In this document: positions 43,160 to 51,881 of the stretch, piece by piece | How positions within the stretch are numbered: the first letter of the stretch is position 1 | How the letters are laid out: every line of letters starts with the position of its first letter | Source of the DNA: Christiangramia oceanisediminis | GTDB lineage: Bacteria; Bacteroidota; Bacteroidia; Flavobacteriales; Flavobacteriaceae | Reading direction: 5' to 3' | DNA length: 64,000 nt | Assembly (NCBI RefSeq): GCF_022570735.2 | Contig: NZ_JANCNS010000001.1 | Coordinates: 124,001 to 188,000, forward strand | Notes under the pieces: model-generated | Databases searched by the model: none | What the model saw: only the letters and a program-made list of their open reading frames with translations | Told to the model about the DNA's origin: nothing | Position numbers and translations under genes: made by a program

Positions 43160-43558
43160 ATGTCCCAATCTCTAACGATAGCAGTTGATTTTGACGGAAC
43201 TATAGTAGAGAACAGATTTCCCGAAGTTGGGAAACCTATATTATTTGCCTTTGAATCCCTGAAAAAATTACAAGAAGAAGGCCACCGACTTATCTTATGG
43301 ACGTATCGTCATGGCAGCAAGCTGGACGAAGCCGTAGAATTCTGTAAAAAGAATGGACTGGAATTTTATGCTATTAATAAAAGCTATCCAGAGGAAGAAT
43401 TTGACAATAGCATAAGCCGAAAAATCCTGGCAGATATATTTATCGATGACCGTAACCTTGGTGGATTAAAAGGTTGGGGAGAAATTTATCAGAGTTTATC
43501 AATCAATAAACCAAAGATCAAAAAAAAGAGAAAATCCGGCCTGTTCGGAAGATTTTAA
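43160..43558 (+). CDS. HAD-superfamily hydrolase, small BT0820-like type
   Basis: A 132-residue protein with the first HAD motif VDFDGTIVE, a Thr in LILWTYRHG and the last acidic motif FIDDRNLGG. There is no cap domain, and a basic tail (KPKIKKKRKSG) follows. The natural substrate is unknown. It precedes map by four bases. Confidence 0.88.
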   Translation: MSQSLTIAVDFDGTIVENRFPEVGKPILFAFESLKKLQEEGHRLILWTYRHGSKLDEAVEFCKKNGLEFYAINKSYPEEEFDNSISRKILADIFIDDRNLGGLKGWGEIYQSLSINKPKIKKKRKSGLFGRF

Positions 43559-43562
43559 GCAT

Positions 43563-44378
43563 ATGATTATACCTAAATCCAGAGAGGAAATTGAGTTAAT
43601 GAGAGAAAGCGCCCTAATCGTTTCAAAAACGCTGGGCATGTTGGCTCCCGAGATCAAACCAGGAGTTAGCACTCTAGAACTGGATAAACTGGCCGAAGAA
43701 TTTATTCGAGATCATGGTGCAGAACCAGGATTTTTAGGCCTGTATGATTTTCCGAATTCCCTTTGTGTAAGTCCCAATGCACAGGTAGTTCATGGCATTC
43801 CAAATAAAACACCTTTACAGGAGGGTGACATCATATCGATAGATTGCGGCGCCAAGAAGAACGGCTTTTATGGAGATCATGCCTATACCTTTCCGGTTGG
43901 CGAGGTAGCTCCTGAAGTTAAAAAGCTTCTGGAAGTCACCAAAGAGTCACTGTATGTTGGTATCAGGGAGTTCAAAGCTGGTAATCGCGTAGGTGATGTT
44001 GGTTATGCCATTCAAAAATATACCGAAGATCATGGATATGGAGTGGTTCGCGAACTGGTTGGTCATGGCCTGGGAAGAACCATGCATGAAGATCCTGAAA
44101 TGCCTAACTACGGCCGCCGCGGAAGAGGAAAGAAATTCGTGGAAGGAATGGTCGTGGCAATTGAGCCAATGATCAATATGGGAACCAAACGAATCAAACA
44201 ACTGCCAGATGGCTGGACCATCCTCACGGCAGATAACAAACCCAGTGCGCACTTTGAACATGACGTAGCACTGGTAGATGGAAAACCTGAATTACTATCT
44301 ACATTTAAATATATTTATGAATCGTTAAAAATCAATTCAACAGAAGAAGACGAATTTAGAGCAAAAGTTTATGATTAA
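43563..44378 (+). CDS. map: Methionine aminopeptidase type I
   Basis: This enzyme removes the initiator Met from new proteins, using two metal ions. The 271 residues carry the metal ligands in order: Asp in SIDCGAKKNG and GDHAYTF, His in GHGLGRTMHEDPE, and Glu in AIEPMINMG. Its stop overlaps the start of the NUMOD4/HNH gene by eight bases, so the two are translationally coupled. Confidence 0.96.
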   Translation: MIIPKSREEIELMRESALIVSKTLGMLAPEIKPGVSTLELDKLAEEFIRDHGAEPGFLGLYDFPNSLCVSPNAQVVHGIPNKTPLQEGDIISIDCGAKKNGFYGDHAYTFPVGEVAPEVKKLLEVTKESLYVGIREFKAGNRVGDVGYAIQKYTEDHGYGVVRELVGHGLGRTMHEDPEMPNYGRRGRGKKFVEGMVVAIEPMINMGTKRIKQLPDGWTILTADNKPSAHFEHDVALVDGKPELLSTFKYIYESLKINSTEEDEFRAKVYD

Positions 44379-44934
44379 AAGTTACAGACAGGAAATCTGG
44401 AAAACCCTACACAAAGATTCCTGGGAAGACCGCTTTGTCTACAAAGTCTCGAATTACGGAAGGATGATCAGTTATCTGAAAAATCCAGACGGAGACTTAA
44501 TGAAAGGCGGTAAAGTAGGTGGATATTTAAACTTCGCGGTAAAACTGAAGAGTGGTAAGCACAAGACTTATTACATTCATCGCATTATTGCCGAAATGTT
44601 TTTAGAGAAAAAAGAAGGCGATCAATATGTGATTCACAAGAATTTTGTGAAGAACGATAATCGCGTATCTAATCTGGCATGGGCCACTAAAGATGAGTGG
44701 GTTCAGCACCAGTACAACAGTCCGAAAGTACAGGAGAACAAACGAAAACGAAAACTGAGAAAAGTGACTTCGTATTCAAAGTTAACCTATGCACAGGCAG
44801 TTATCTTAAAGAAAAAGCTCCTTGATCCCGAGCGAAAGACCCGTATACGGGTTCTGGCCAAACAATTTGGCGTATCCGAGATGCAGCTTTACCGCATCAA
44901 ATCGGGTGAAAACTGGGGTGATATCGAAGTATAG
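44371..44934 (+). CDS. NUMOD4/HNH-type protein with C-terminal helix-turn-helix
   Basis: A 187-residue protein resembling phage HNH nucleases. The N-terminal NUMOD4-like motif is YKVSNYGRM. The HNH-like core includes YIHRIIAEMF, then VIHKNFVKNDNRVSNLAWAT and a later QHQYN. Compared with the usual NHIDGNK stretch, the Asn before the His is Ile and IDGNK is KNFVK, so catalysis may be reduced. The end is a short DNA-binding unit (IRVLAKQFGVSEMQLYRIKS). It overlaps map by eight bases and sits three bases before a methyltransferase, so it is part of a cellular operon rather than an intron. Confidence 0.83.
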   Translation: MIKSYRQEIWKTLHKDSWEDRFVYKVSNYGRMISYLKNPDGDLMKGGKVGGYLNFAVKLKSGKHKTYYIHRIIAEMFLEKKEGDQYVIHKNFVKNDNRVSNLAWATKDEWVQHQYNSPKVQENKRKRKLRKVTSYSKLTYAQAVILKKKLLDPERKTRIRVLAKQFGVSEMQLYRIKSGENWGDIEV

Positions 44935-44937
44935 TTC

Positions 44938-45702
44938 ATGAGTAATCTTTTTAAACTGGCCTTAAATAAAGTTCCCAGGCCTGTTCTTATTAGAGCCAGT
45001 TACCTGGTAAGGCCGTTTTTAAAGATTTATTTAAAAGGTAACCGATATACCGATCCTATAGACGGAAAGAAATTCAGGAAGTTTCTTCCCTATGGTTATG
45101 AGAACCAAAGGGAAAATGTCCTGTCTCCATCTACCCTTTCACTGGAAAGGCATAGGCTGCTATGGCTTTATTTGAAGAATGAGACCGATCTTTTTCAAAG
45201 GAAACTAAGGCTTTTACATTTCGCGCCAGAACAGGCTTTTTATAAGCGTTTCCGGAGATTATCCAATCTGGATTATGTTACAACCGACCTTAATTCTCCG
45301 CTCGCCGATGTAAAAGCAGACATCTGTGATCTTCCTTTCGAAGATGAGAGTTTTGACTTTATTTTATGCAACCACGTTCTGGAACATATTCCAGACGATC
45401 GCAAGGCCATGGAGGAATTATACAGAATCCTAAGATCCGGAGGCATGGCCATTTTGCAAATTCCGCAAGACCTGAGCAGGGAAGAGACCTTCCAGGACGA
45501 TTCGATAACCGATCCTAAAGAACGCGCACGCATTTTTGGCCAGTATGACCATGTAAGGGTCTACGGAAGGGATTATTTCGATAAATTGAGGGATGTTGGC
45601 TTTAAGGTTGAAGAAGTAGATTACACCTCTAATTTGGAAGCATCAGAAATTGACCAATATCGACTGGCAAAGGGTGAAATCATTCCTGTATGCCGAAAAT
45701 GA
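44938..45702 (+). CDS. Class I SAM-dependent methyltransferase
   Basis: A 254-residue protein of the Methyltransf_11 type. An N-terminal basic region precedes the Rossmann core, with LLHFAPEQAFYKRF as the first glycine-poor SAM segment, DICDLPFEDESFDFILCNHVLEH as motifs II-III (split here by the 20-residue limit only), and YRILRSGGMAILQIP as post II. The substrate is unknown. It starts three bases after the NUMOD4 gene and ends back to back with apbE. Confidence 0.88.
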   Translation: MSNLFKLALNKVPRPVLIRASYLVRPFLKIYLKGNRYTDPIDGKKFRKFLPYGYENQRENVLSPSTLSLERHRLLWLYLKNETDLFQRKLRLLHFAPEQAFYKRFRRLSNLDYVTTDLNSPLADVKADICDLPFEDESFDFILCNHVLEHIPDDRKAMEELYRILRSGGMAILQIPQDLSREETFQDDSITDPKERARIFGQYDHVRVYGRDYFDKLRDVGFKVEEVDYTSNLEASEIDQYRLAKGEIIPVCRK

Positions 45703-46713
45703 TCAATCCACGAGCTTGTTTTCGGTGCCTGGAGAAACATAGGTTTTATTTTCTCCGTTCTCATCTGAATAGATGAAATAAACCGAAATTCCCTGAACCT
45801 CTTTCAACATCTCACTGGACCTTTCAAAACCCAGGGCCATAAAGGCAGTGGCATATCCATCTGCCAGCATGCAGTTTTCAGCGATCACCGTTGCACTTAA
45901 CATATTGCTTCTGGTTGCTTTTCCAGTGGATGGATTTATGGTATGAACATATTGCTGACCAGAAACCGAATCTACCCGGTATTTTCGATAATTTCCTGAA
46001 GTTGCCATCCCAACATTTTCCAGTTTGATCTTGGCTATCAAAGTACGATTCCCAGCCTGCTGGCCAGGATCATCGATACCAACTATCCAGCTCGCATCAT
46101 TTTCAATATTTTTCCCTTTAGCCCTCAACTCTCCGCCGAGTTCGATCAGGAAATTATCCACGCCGTTCTGAGAAAGGTGATCTGCGATCACATCGATGGT
46201 ATAACCCTTGGCGATGGCATTGAAATCGAGGTAAATTCCAGGATGTTCCTTTTCAATCGTATTGGACTGGGTTAACCTAACCTTTTCAAATCCAACCAGC
46301 TTTCTAAGCGAGTCGAGCCTGGTGCTATCTATTTCCTTCAGCTTGTCTTCTGGTCCAAAACCGTAGGCATTCACCAGGGTTCCAACTGTAGGATCAAAAT
46401 AACCATTGCTTTCCTGGTAGATCTTTTCTGAAGCCTCAAAAACCTTTTTAAAATGCATGTCAACCTCTACACCGGTTTCGCCGCGATTGATGCGCGAGAT
46501 ATCAGATTTGGTGATGTAAGTGCTCATAGAAGCATTTATCACCTCAAAAATGCTATCCAGGGAACTTTGGAAATTGAGATCCTTATCTGAAAAATATTTG
46601 ATCTGGTAGGTAGTGCCAAGTGCTTCGCCCTGGTAGATCTCTACCCCGCTCTCGGGTTTGGAGCAGGAAGCTACCAGTAAGCCCAGCACAAAGAATTTAA
46701 GTAGTCTGTTCAT
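45703..46713 (-). CDS. apbE: FAD:protein FMN transferase
   Basis: A 336-residue lipoprotein (LGLLVASC, then SKPES) facing the periplasm. It transfers FMN from FAD to Thr in S/TGAT-type sites, as in NqrB and NqrC. The conserved elements are DFNAIAKGYTID, the ELGGELRAKGK stretch and HTINPSTGKA, followed by a metal-binding ADGYATAFMALG. It is the last gene of the nqr cluster, which makes the flavinylation role clear by context. Confidence 0.95.
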   Translation of the reverse strand: MNRLLKFFVLGLLVASCSKPESGVEIYQGEALGTTYQIKYFSDKDLNFQSSLDSIFEVINASMSTYITKSDISRINRGETGVEVDMHFKKVFEASEKIYQESNGYFDPTVGTLVNAYGFGPEDKLKEIDSTRLDSLRKLVGFEKVRLTQSNTIEKEHPGIYLDFNAIAKGYTIDVIADHLSQNGVDNFLIELGGELRAKGKNIENDASWIVGIDDPGQQAGNRTLIAKIKLENVGMATSGNYRKYRVDSVSGQQYVHTINPSTGKATRSNMLSATVIAENCMLADGYATAFMALGFERSSEMLKEVQGISVYFIYSDENGENKTYVSPGTENKLVD

Positions 46714-46714
46714 T

Positions 46715-47071
46715 TTATATTTCTTTCCAGCCTGAATAGTTTACCACGTAATCCTCGTCGCTGTCTATTGGCTTATCATAATCTGATGAATTGGCCAGCC
46801 CCACGGCAGCATAAAAAGTGCGCGCATTAAATTTTTCAGCGTGCTCTTTTATCTCTTTAAAAAAAACAGGATCGTATGCCGCAGGATCATCAGGATATTC
46901 AATGGCCCTTACGATCACAAAATGAAGTATACCGGCTTTTAAGGCAACGAACTGAGGATTCTTTTTCAATTCGGAATTCACCCCAAGAAATTCGTATCCG
47001 TTCTCTTCAAGGTCCTGGCCTACGATATTCATGGCCAGGTTGTGCAATTCCTGTCTGTTAAGTTTAGGCAT
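46715..47071 (-). CDS. Small protein of the nqr cluster, 118 residues
   Basis: A soluble protein between nqrF and apbE, one base before the apbE start. It is acidic, with NLAMNIVGQDLEENGYEFL near the start and DSDEDYVVNYSGWKEI at the end. It has no Cys and no signal peptide. Databases sometimes label this family Na+-translocating NADH-quinone reductase subunit F; I recall that but consider it a neighbour-derived name, since the true NqrF is present upstream. It may help assembly or flavinylation. Confidence 0.8.
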   Translation of the reverse strand: MPKLNRQELHNLAMNIVGQDLEENGYEFLGVNSELKKNPQFVALKAGILHFVIVRAIEYPDDPAAYDPVFFKEIKEHAEKFNARTFYAAVGLANSSDYDKPIDSDEDYVVNYSGWKEI

Positions 47072-47153
47072 ACCGCAAAGATAAAAATTAGCCGGTTAAA
47101 TCAATCTTCCTAAAGGCTGAACATGTTTCAACTCGATGAAAAATACCTTATAG

Positions 47154-47187
47154 ATCCTGAAACAATCCCGACGCTTCGGGACAGGAT
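47154..47187. repeat. Nested palindromic element between nqrF and the 118-residue gene
   Basis: TCCCGA and TCGGGA (47166-47171 and 47176-47181) are nested inside ATCCTG and CAGGAT (47154-47159 and 47182-47187). The GC-rich core TCCCGACGCTTCGGGA stands out from the AT-rich surroundings and resembles REP-like dispersed repeats. It lies before the terminator-like hairpin of nqrF on the plus-strand coordinate, and could be a second structure in the 3' region. Confidence 0.5.
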
Positions 47188-47206
47188 GACGTTATCCATA
47201 AAATAA

Positions 47207-47231
47207 AAAATCCCGCCGAAGCGGGATTTGT
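47207..47231 (-). terminator. Hairpin after nqrF
   Basis: AATCCCGC and GCGGGATT pair around a four-base loop, directly after the nqrF stop. On the minus strand a T-rich run follows. It may end most nqr transcripts, leaving apbE at lower level. Confidence 0.75.
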
Positions 47232-47236
47232 ATTTA

Positions 47237-48523
47237 TTATCCTCCGAAGTCATCGAAGCGAATATTCTCTGGCGGGATTCCAAAATCCTCACCCATCTTT
47301 TGAACAGCCTTGTTCATCAATGGAGGTCCACAGAAATATAATTCGATCTCTTCTGGCTCTTCATGATGAGACAGGTAATTATCGATCACCACCTGGTGAA
47401 TGAATCCAACGAAACCATCACCTTCATCATCAAGACTTGATTTTACTTTCCAGTTATCTTCTTCCATTGGCTCAGAAAGGGCCAGGTAGAATTTGAAATT
47501 CGGGAAATCTCTTTCCAGGGCTCTAAAGTGCTCAATATAGAACAACTCTCGCTTAGAACGACCACCGTACCAGTAAGTCACTTTCCTGTCGGTCTTAAGA
47601 GTTCTGAACAGGTGATACAGGTGAGATCTCATTGGCGCCATTCCGGCTCCACCACCTACGTAAAGCATCTCTGCATCGCTCTCATTGATAAAGAATTCAC
47701 CGTAAGGTCCTGAGATAGTACATTTATCTCCTTTTTTCAAACTGAAAATATAAGAAGAGGCCACACCAGGATTTACATCCATCCAACCGTCTTTAGCACG
47801 ATCCCATGGCGGAGTCGCGATACGAACGTTCAGCATGATCTCACGTCCTTCAGCAGGGTAGGAAGCCATAGAGTAAGCTCTCTCTACAGTTTCCGGGTTC
47901 TTCATTACCAAAGGCCAAAGTTTGAACTTATCCCACTCTGCCTGGAACTTATCAGGAGTATCGTGCTCTTCAGGGTGAGCGGTGATATCCATATCTTCGA
48001 ATTTCACCTCACACTTAGGAACCTCGATCTGGATATATCCACCAGCCTTGTAATCCATATCCTCAGGAATTTCTACCACGAATTCCTTGATGAAAGATGC
48101 AACGTTATAATTTCTTACTACGGTCGCTTCCCATTTTTTAATTCCGAAAACTTCTTCAGGAATGGTGATCTTCATATCCTGCTTTACCTTCACCTGACAA
48201 CCCAGTCTCCAGCCGTCTGCGATCTCTTTTCTGGTGAAATGAGGCTCTTCCGTAGGAAGAATGGCTCCACCACCTTCTTCAACGATACATTTACACTGGA
48301 TACAGGTTCCACCTCCACCACAGGCAGAAGGAAGGAACAGTTTATTATCTCCAAGAGTTGAAAGCAGGGTTCCACCTGATCCAACCTCAAGGTCTTTTTC
48401 ATTATTTACATTGATAGTTACCGGACCTGATGGGGTCAATTTTGCTTTGGCACCCAAAAGGATTGAAACCAATAACAAAATAAGAACTAAAAATACTACT
48501 ACACTCGCTAAAATAACTGTCAT
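47237..48523 (-). CDS. nqrF: Na+-translocating NADH:quinone reductase subunit F
   Basis: The electron-entry subunit, 428 residues. An N-terminal membrane helix ([20 protein letters not shown]) anchors it. The 2Fe-2S domain has [14 protein letters not shown] and a later Cys in RLGCQVKV. The FAD domain has RAYSMASYP, and the NAD domain has [17 protein letters not shown]. It oxidises NADH and passes electrons to the membrane subunits. It is the last subunit gene of nqrABCDEF. Confidence 0.97.
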   Translation of the reverse strand: MTVILASVVVFLVLILLLVSILLGAKAKLTPSGPVTINVNNEKDLEVGSGGTLLSTLGDNKLFLPSACGGGGTCIQCKCIVEEGGGAILPTEEPHFTRKEIADGWRLGCQVKVKQDMKITIPEEVFGIKKWEATVVRNYNVASFIKEFVVEIPEDMDYKAGGYIQIEVPKCEVKFEDMDITAHPEEHDTPDKFQAEWDKFKLWPLVMKNPETVERAYSMASYPAEGREIMLNVRIATPPWDRAKDGWMDVNPGVASSYIFSLKKGDKCTISGPYGEFFINESDAEMLYVGGGAGMAPMRSHLYHLFRTLKTDRKVTYWYGGRSKRELFYIEHFRALERDFPNFKFYLALSEPMEEDNWKVKSSLDDEGDGFVGFIHQVVIDNYLSHHEEPEEIELYFCGPPLMNKAVQKMGEDFGIPPENIRFDDFGG

Positions 48524-48538
48524 AATCTTCTTTTTCGA

Positions 48539-49153
48539 TTATAGTTTAATTCCCATAAAACTCATAAATCCTAATGCCATCAATCCGGTAATGATAAACG
48601 TGATACCAAGACCTTTCAACGGAGCAGGAACATTTGAGTATGCAATTTTTTCTCTAATGGCCGCGATAGCAAGAATGGCAAGAAACCATCCAATTCCACT
48701 TCCCAGGCCATATGTTACGGCTTCTGAAATTCCTCCGAAATCCTTTTGCTGCATGAAAAGTGAACCTCCCAGGATCGCACAGTTTACAGCGATAAGCGGA
48801 AGGAAGATACCCAAAGCACCATATAAGGCTGGAGCAAATTTTTCAACGATCATCTCAACAAGCTGTACCATAGATGCGATTACCGCGATAAACATGATAA
48901 AACTCAGGAAGCTAAGATCCACATCGGCGAATTCAGCCCCCAGCCAGTTAAGCGCACCTGGTTTTAACAGATAATTGTCCAGTAAAAAGTTGATAGGCAC
49001 GGTCACGACCAATACGAAGATCACCGCAGCACCTAAACCAACAGCTGTTTTTACAGTCTTTGATACCGCCAGGTAGGAACACATTCCCAGGAAGTAGGCG
49101 AATATCATATTTTCAATGAAAATACTTCTTACAAATAGATTAACTAATTCCAT
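48539..49153 (-). CDS. nqrE: Na+-translocating NADH:quinone reductase subunit E
   Basis: A 204-residue integral membrane subunit with six helices. It has the conserved [17 protein letters not shown] with the Fe-ligand Cys, and [13 protein letters not shown] with NCAILGG (the second Cys). It pairs with NqrD to form the Na+ path and the intramembrane 2Fe-2S site. Confidence 0.96.
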   Translation of the reverse strand: MELVNLFVRSIFIENMIFAYFLGMCSYLAVSKTVKTAVGLGAAVIFVLVVTVPINFLLDNYLLKPGALNWLGAEFADVDLSFLSFIMFIAVIASMVQLVEMIVEKFAPALYGALGIFLPLIAVNCAILGGSLFMQQKDFGGISEAVTYGLGSGIGWFLAILAIAAIREKIAYSNVPAPLKGLGITFIITGLMALGFMSFMGIKL

Positions 49154-49180
49154 TTTTTATACTTTTTTGCTGTTCAGCTA

Positions 49181-49927
49181 TTAGTTTTCTTCGATTAGCT
49201 TACGGTTTCTTGCACGCTGCACCCAAATGATAACCCCTACTACAATAAGAGCCATTGGAGACAACAGCATAAGACCGTTGTTTTCATATCCCAGTGCATA
49301 AAGCCCGGTAGATTCGGCTAGTGTGGCTCCTTTATGACCAAGCACCTCAAAACCGAATAGTTTTCCTGATCCAAGAAGCTCTCTGAAGAACGCAACGATG
49401 ATAAGGATCAAACCGTATCCGGCCGCGTTTCCTATTCCGTCAAGGAATGATTTATATACACCATTACCTAGAGCAAAGGCTTCCAAACGTCCCATTACGA
49501 TACAGTTGGTAATGATAAGTCCAACGAATACCGAAAGCTGTTTACTTACATCAAAAGCGTAGGCTTTAAGTACCTCACTTACCAGGATCACGAGCGAAGC
49601 AACCACTACCAGCTGAACGATGATTCGAATACGGCTAGGGATAAGGTTACGTAACATCGATATGATCATGTTACTAAAAGCCATTACCACCATTACCGCG
49701 ATCGCCATTACAATAGCTGGTTCTAACTGAACCGTAATCGCCAGGGCCGAACAGATACCAAGTACCTGAACCGTGATTGGGTTATTATCGTCTAAAGGAT
49801 CTGATAGTAACTTCCTGTTCCCTTTGGAAAGAAAGTGCTCTTTTTCTTCAGAATCTGAAAGAAAAAGGATCATTTCCTGTTTCTTCTCTTCCTCTTTAGC
49901 AGAGTTGAATTTTTTCTCTTTAGCCAT
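49181..49927 (-). CDS. nqrD: Na+-translocating NADH:quinone reductase subunit D
   Basis: A 248-residue six-helix membrane subunit, homologous to NqrE. Conserved parts are [18 protein letters not shown] with the Fe-ligand Cys and [18 protein letters not shown] with the second. It carries about 35 extra N-terminal residues rich in Glu and Lys compared with the usual 210. A later Met at residue 19 would shorten it, but the extension itself runs in frame. Confidence 0.95.
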   Translation of the reverse strand: MAKEKKFNSAKEEEKKQEMILFLSDSEEKEHFLSKGNRKLLSDPLDDNNPITVQVLGICSALAITVQLEPAIVMAIAVMVVMAFSNMIISMLRNLIPSRIRIIVQLVVVASLVILVSEVLKAYAFDVSKQLSVFVGLIITNCIVMGRLEAFALGNGVYKSFLDGIGNAAGYGLILIIVAFFRELLGSGKLFGFEVLGHKGATLAESTGLYALGYENNGLMLLSPMALIVVGVIIWVQRARNRKLIEEN

Positions 49928-49929
49928 AA

Positions 49930-50673
49930 TTATTTTATTGCTACTTTAATATCCTTTTGCTTCTCGAAATAAGGCAAATAACGCTTCAATCTTTCTGAGA
50001 TCATATCAGAAACACCGTCTCCAGTGATCGTCGCACCAGAGATCGCATCTACTCTGTTATCGTCCTTATCTGAAACATCTATGTTTCCTTTTACCACAGA
50101 TACACCAACAAGGTTTCCGTTAGAATCAAAGATCTTCTCGTCCTCGAACTTCTCTCTGAACCATTCTTTAGTGATCTCTGCACCAAGACCCGGAGTTTCT
50201 CCAAGGTGATCAAAGGTTGCTCCTTTAATGGTGTTGATATCGTCTTTTAAAGAAATATATCCGAAGATGGCATTCCAAAGTCCGTTACCTCTTAAAGGCA
50301 CAATGTAATATTTTGAACCTTCAACCTCAGCAACATACAAAGGAAATACTTGTTCTGAAACATCCTTTTTAAGCTCTTTGGCAAGGTCAACCTGAAATGC
50401 ATCTACATCTTCAGCTGGTGTACCATCTTCAGTTAAAGCGATCTCCTCAACGATATATTGATCGTAAAGCTCTTTCGCTCCTGCTCTATCTGTCTCGATC
50501 CCTACTGTTGCGAGAATATTTTGCATCTTTTCCTGACGAATATTCTCCTGTTGTGTAGGCTGAAGTGAAGTCGCAGCGAAAGCCAGTACAGAGGCCACTA
50601 CGATCACCATGATCACGGCAAACATAAAAGTATAGCCGTTACTATTTGTTTTGTTTACTGATTTCTCTTCCAT
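49930..50673 (-). CDS. nqrC: Na+-translocating NADH:quinone reductase subunit C
   Basis: A 247-residue subunit with one N-terminal membrane helix ([20 protein letters not shown]) and a periplasmic FMN domain. The flavinylation motif [13 protein letters not shown] carries the target Thr for ApbE. It passes electrons between NqrB and the NqrDE iron site. It is two bases downstream of nqrB. Confidence 0.96.
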   Translation of the reverse strand: MEEKSVNKTNSNGYTFMFAVIMVIVVASVLAFAATSLQPTQQENIRQEKMQNILATVGIETDRAGAKELYDQYIVEEIALTEDGTPAEDVDAFQVDLAKELKKDVSEQVFPLYVAEVEGSKYYIVPLRGNGLWNAIFGYISLKDDINTIKGATFDHLGETPGLGAEITKEWFREKFEDEKIFDSNGNLVGVSVVKGNIDVSDKDDNRVDAISGATITGDGVSDMISERLKRYLPYFEKQKDIKVAIK

Positions 50674-50675
50674 AA

Positions 50676-51866
50676 CTAAACTGCTGTTTCTACCTGAGTA
50701 TTAGCTTTTTCAAGTCTTTTCTTTCTCCTCTTAACATTCGCTTCGATCACGTAATGATCGATCGTTGGAGCAAAAACGTTCATTAGAAGGATTCCAAGCA
50801 TCACACCTTCCGGATAAGCCGGGTTGAAGATACGAATCATTACTGACAGGAACCCGATCAAAAATCCGTAGATCCATTTTCCTCTTGCAGTTTGTGCTGC
50901 TGAAACCGGATCGGTTGCCATAAATACGATACCAAACGCCAGTCCTCCAACAATTAGGTGCAGGTACCAAGGGAAATTGGTTAATGCATTTCCTTCAACC
51001 CCAATCGATGGCAGTGAATTGAAAATAAGCCCCATGATGGCCGCTCCAATGAAGGCGCTCAAAATAATCCTCCAGCTTCCAACTTTTGTAAGAACCAGAA
51101 TAAGAGCCCCTGCAAGAATACAGATCGCTGAAGTTTCGGCAATAGATCCAGGAATCTGTCCAGAAAACATATGCATCGCTGAATAGCCCACTTCGTTTCC
51201 TGAAGCCAGGGATCCAAGAATGGTCTCACCAGATACCGCGTCTACCTCAGCTGCATTGCTCACCCAAACCGTGTTACCAGACATATAAGTTGGATATGCG
51301 AAGAACGCAAATGCACGGGCTGTAAGAGCCGGGTTCAAAATATTCATTCCGGTACCACCAAATGCTTCCTTCCCGATAAGAACTGCAAACACTACTGAAA
51401 GTGCTACCATCCAAAGCGGAATATCAATTGGCATGATCATAGGAATCAATAATCCTGTAACCAGGTAACCTTCGTTCACCTCGTGACCTCTGAAGATCGC
51501 AAAGGCGAATTCAATCCCAAGTCCAACCGCGTAAGAAACCGCGATCATCGGGATGATCTTTAGTGCTCCATGCCAGAACGCATCGAAGAAAGGAACTCCG
51601 TCTGCATATTCAGGTAACTGGTGAAGGTACTGGTACCCGCCATTCCACATTCCGAAGATAAGTGCCGGAACAAGAGCAAGCACCACTGTGATCATTGTTC
51701 TCTTAAGGTCTACCGCATCACGAATATGCGCTCCTTTTTGAGTTGTATGATTAGGAGTAAAAAGAAATGTGTCCAGGGCATTGATGGCCGGAGCATATTT
51801 CTCTAACTTCTTACCTTTTTGAAAAGGCTGCTTAATTTTATCTAATCTTTGTCTAATCCATTCCAT
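50676..51866 (-). CDS. nqrB: Na+-translocating NADH:quinone reductase subunit B
   Basis: The largest membrane subunit, 396 residues, with about ten helices, riboflavin and covalent FMN. NPALTARAFAFFAYP and GKEAFGGTGMNILNPA are conserved, as is MATDPVSAAQTARGKWIYG. The expected flavinylation motif appears as DAVSGETILG, that is SGET where SGAT is usual, with the Thr kept. It is central to Na+ pumping and quinone reduction. Confidence 0.96.
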   Translation of the reverse strand: MEWIRQRLDKIKQPFQKGKKLEKYAPAINALDTFLFTPNHTTQKGAHIRDAVDLKRTMITVVLALVPALIFGMWNGGYQYLHQLPEYADGVPFFDAFWHGALKIIPMIAVSYAVGLGIEFAFAIFRGHEVNEGYLVTGLLIPMIMPIDIPLWMVALSVVFAVLIGKEAFGGTGMNILNPALTARAFAFFAYPTYMSGNTVWVSNAAEVDAVSGETILGSLASGNEVGYSAMHMFSGQIPGSIAETSAICILAGALILVLTKVGSWRIILSAFIGAAIMGLIFNSLPSIGVEGNALTNFPWYLHLIVGGLAFGIVFMATDPVSAAQTARGKWIYGFLIGFLSVMIRIFNPAYPEGVMLGILLMNVFAPTIDHYVIEANVKRRKKRLEKANTQVETAV

Positions 51867-51881
51867 AGTTCGTAAGCTTTT

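Noticed and set aside
48261-48974. 237-residue plus-strand frame opposite nqrF/nqrE
   Set aside because: It is a long shadow frame across two well-supported nqr genes and the gap between them, with no coherent domain.
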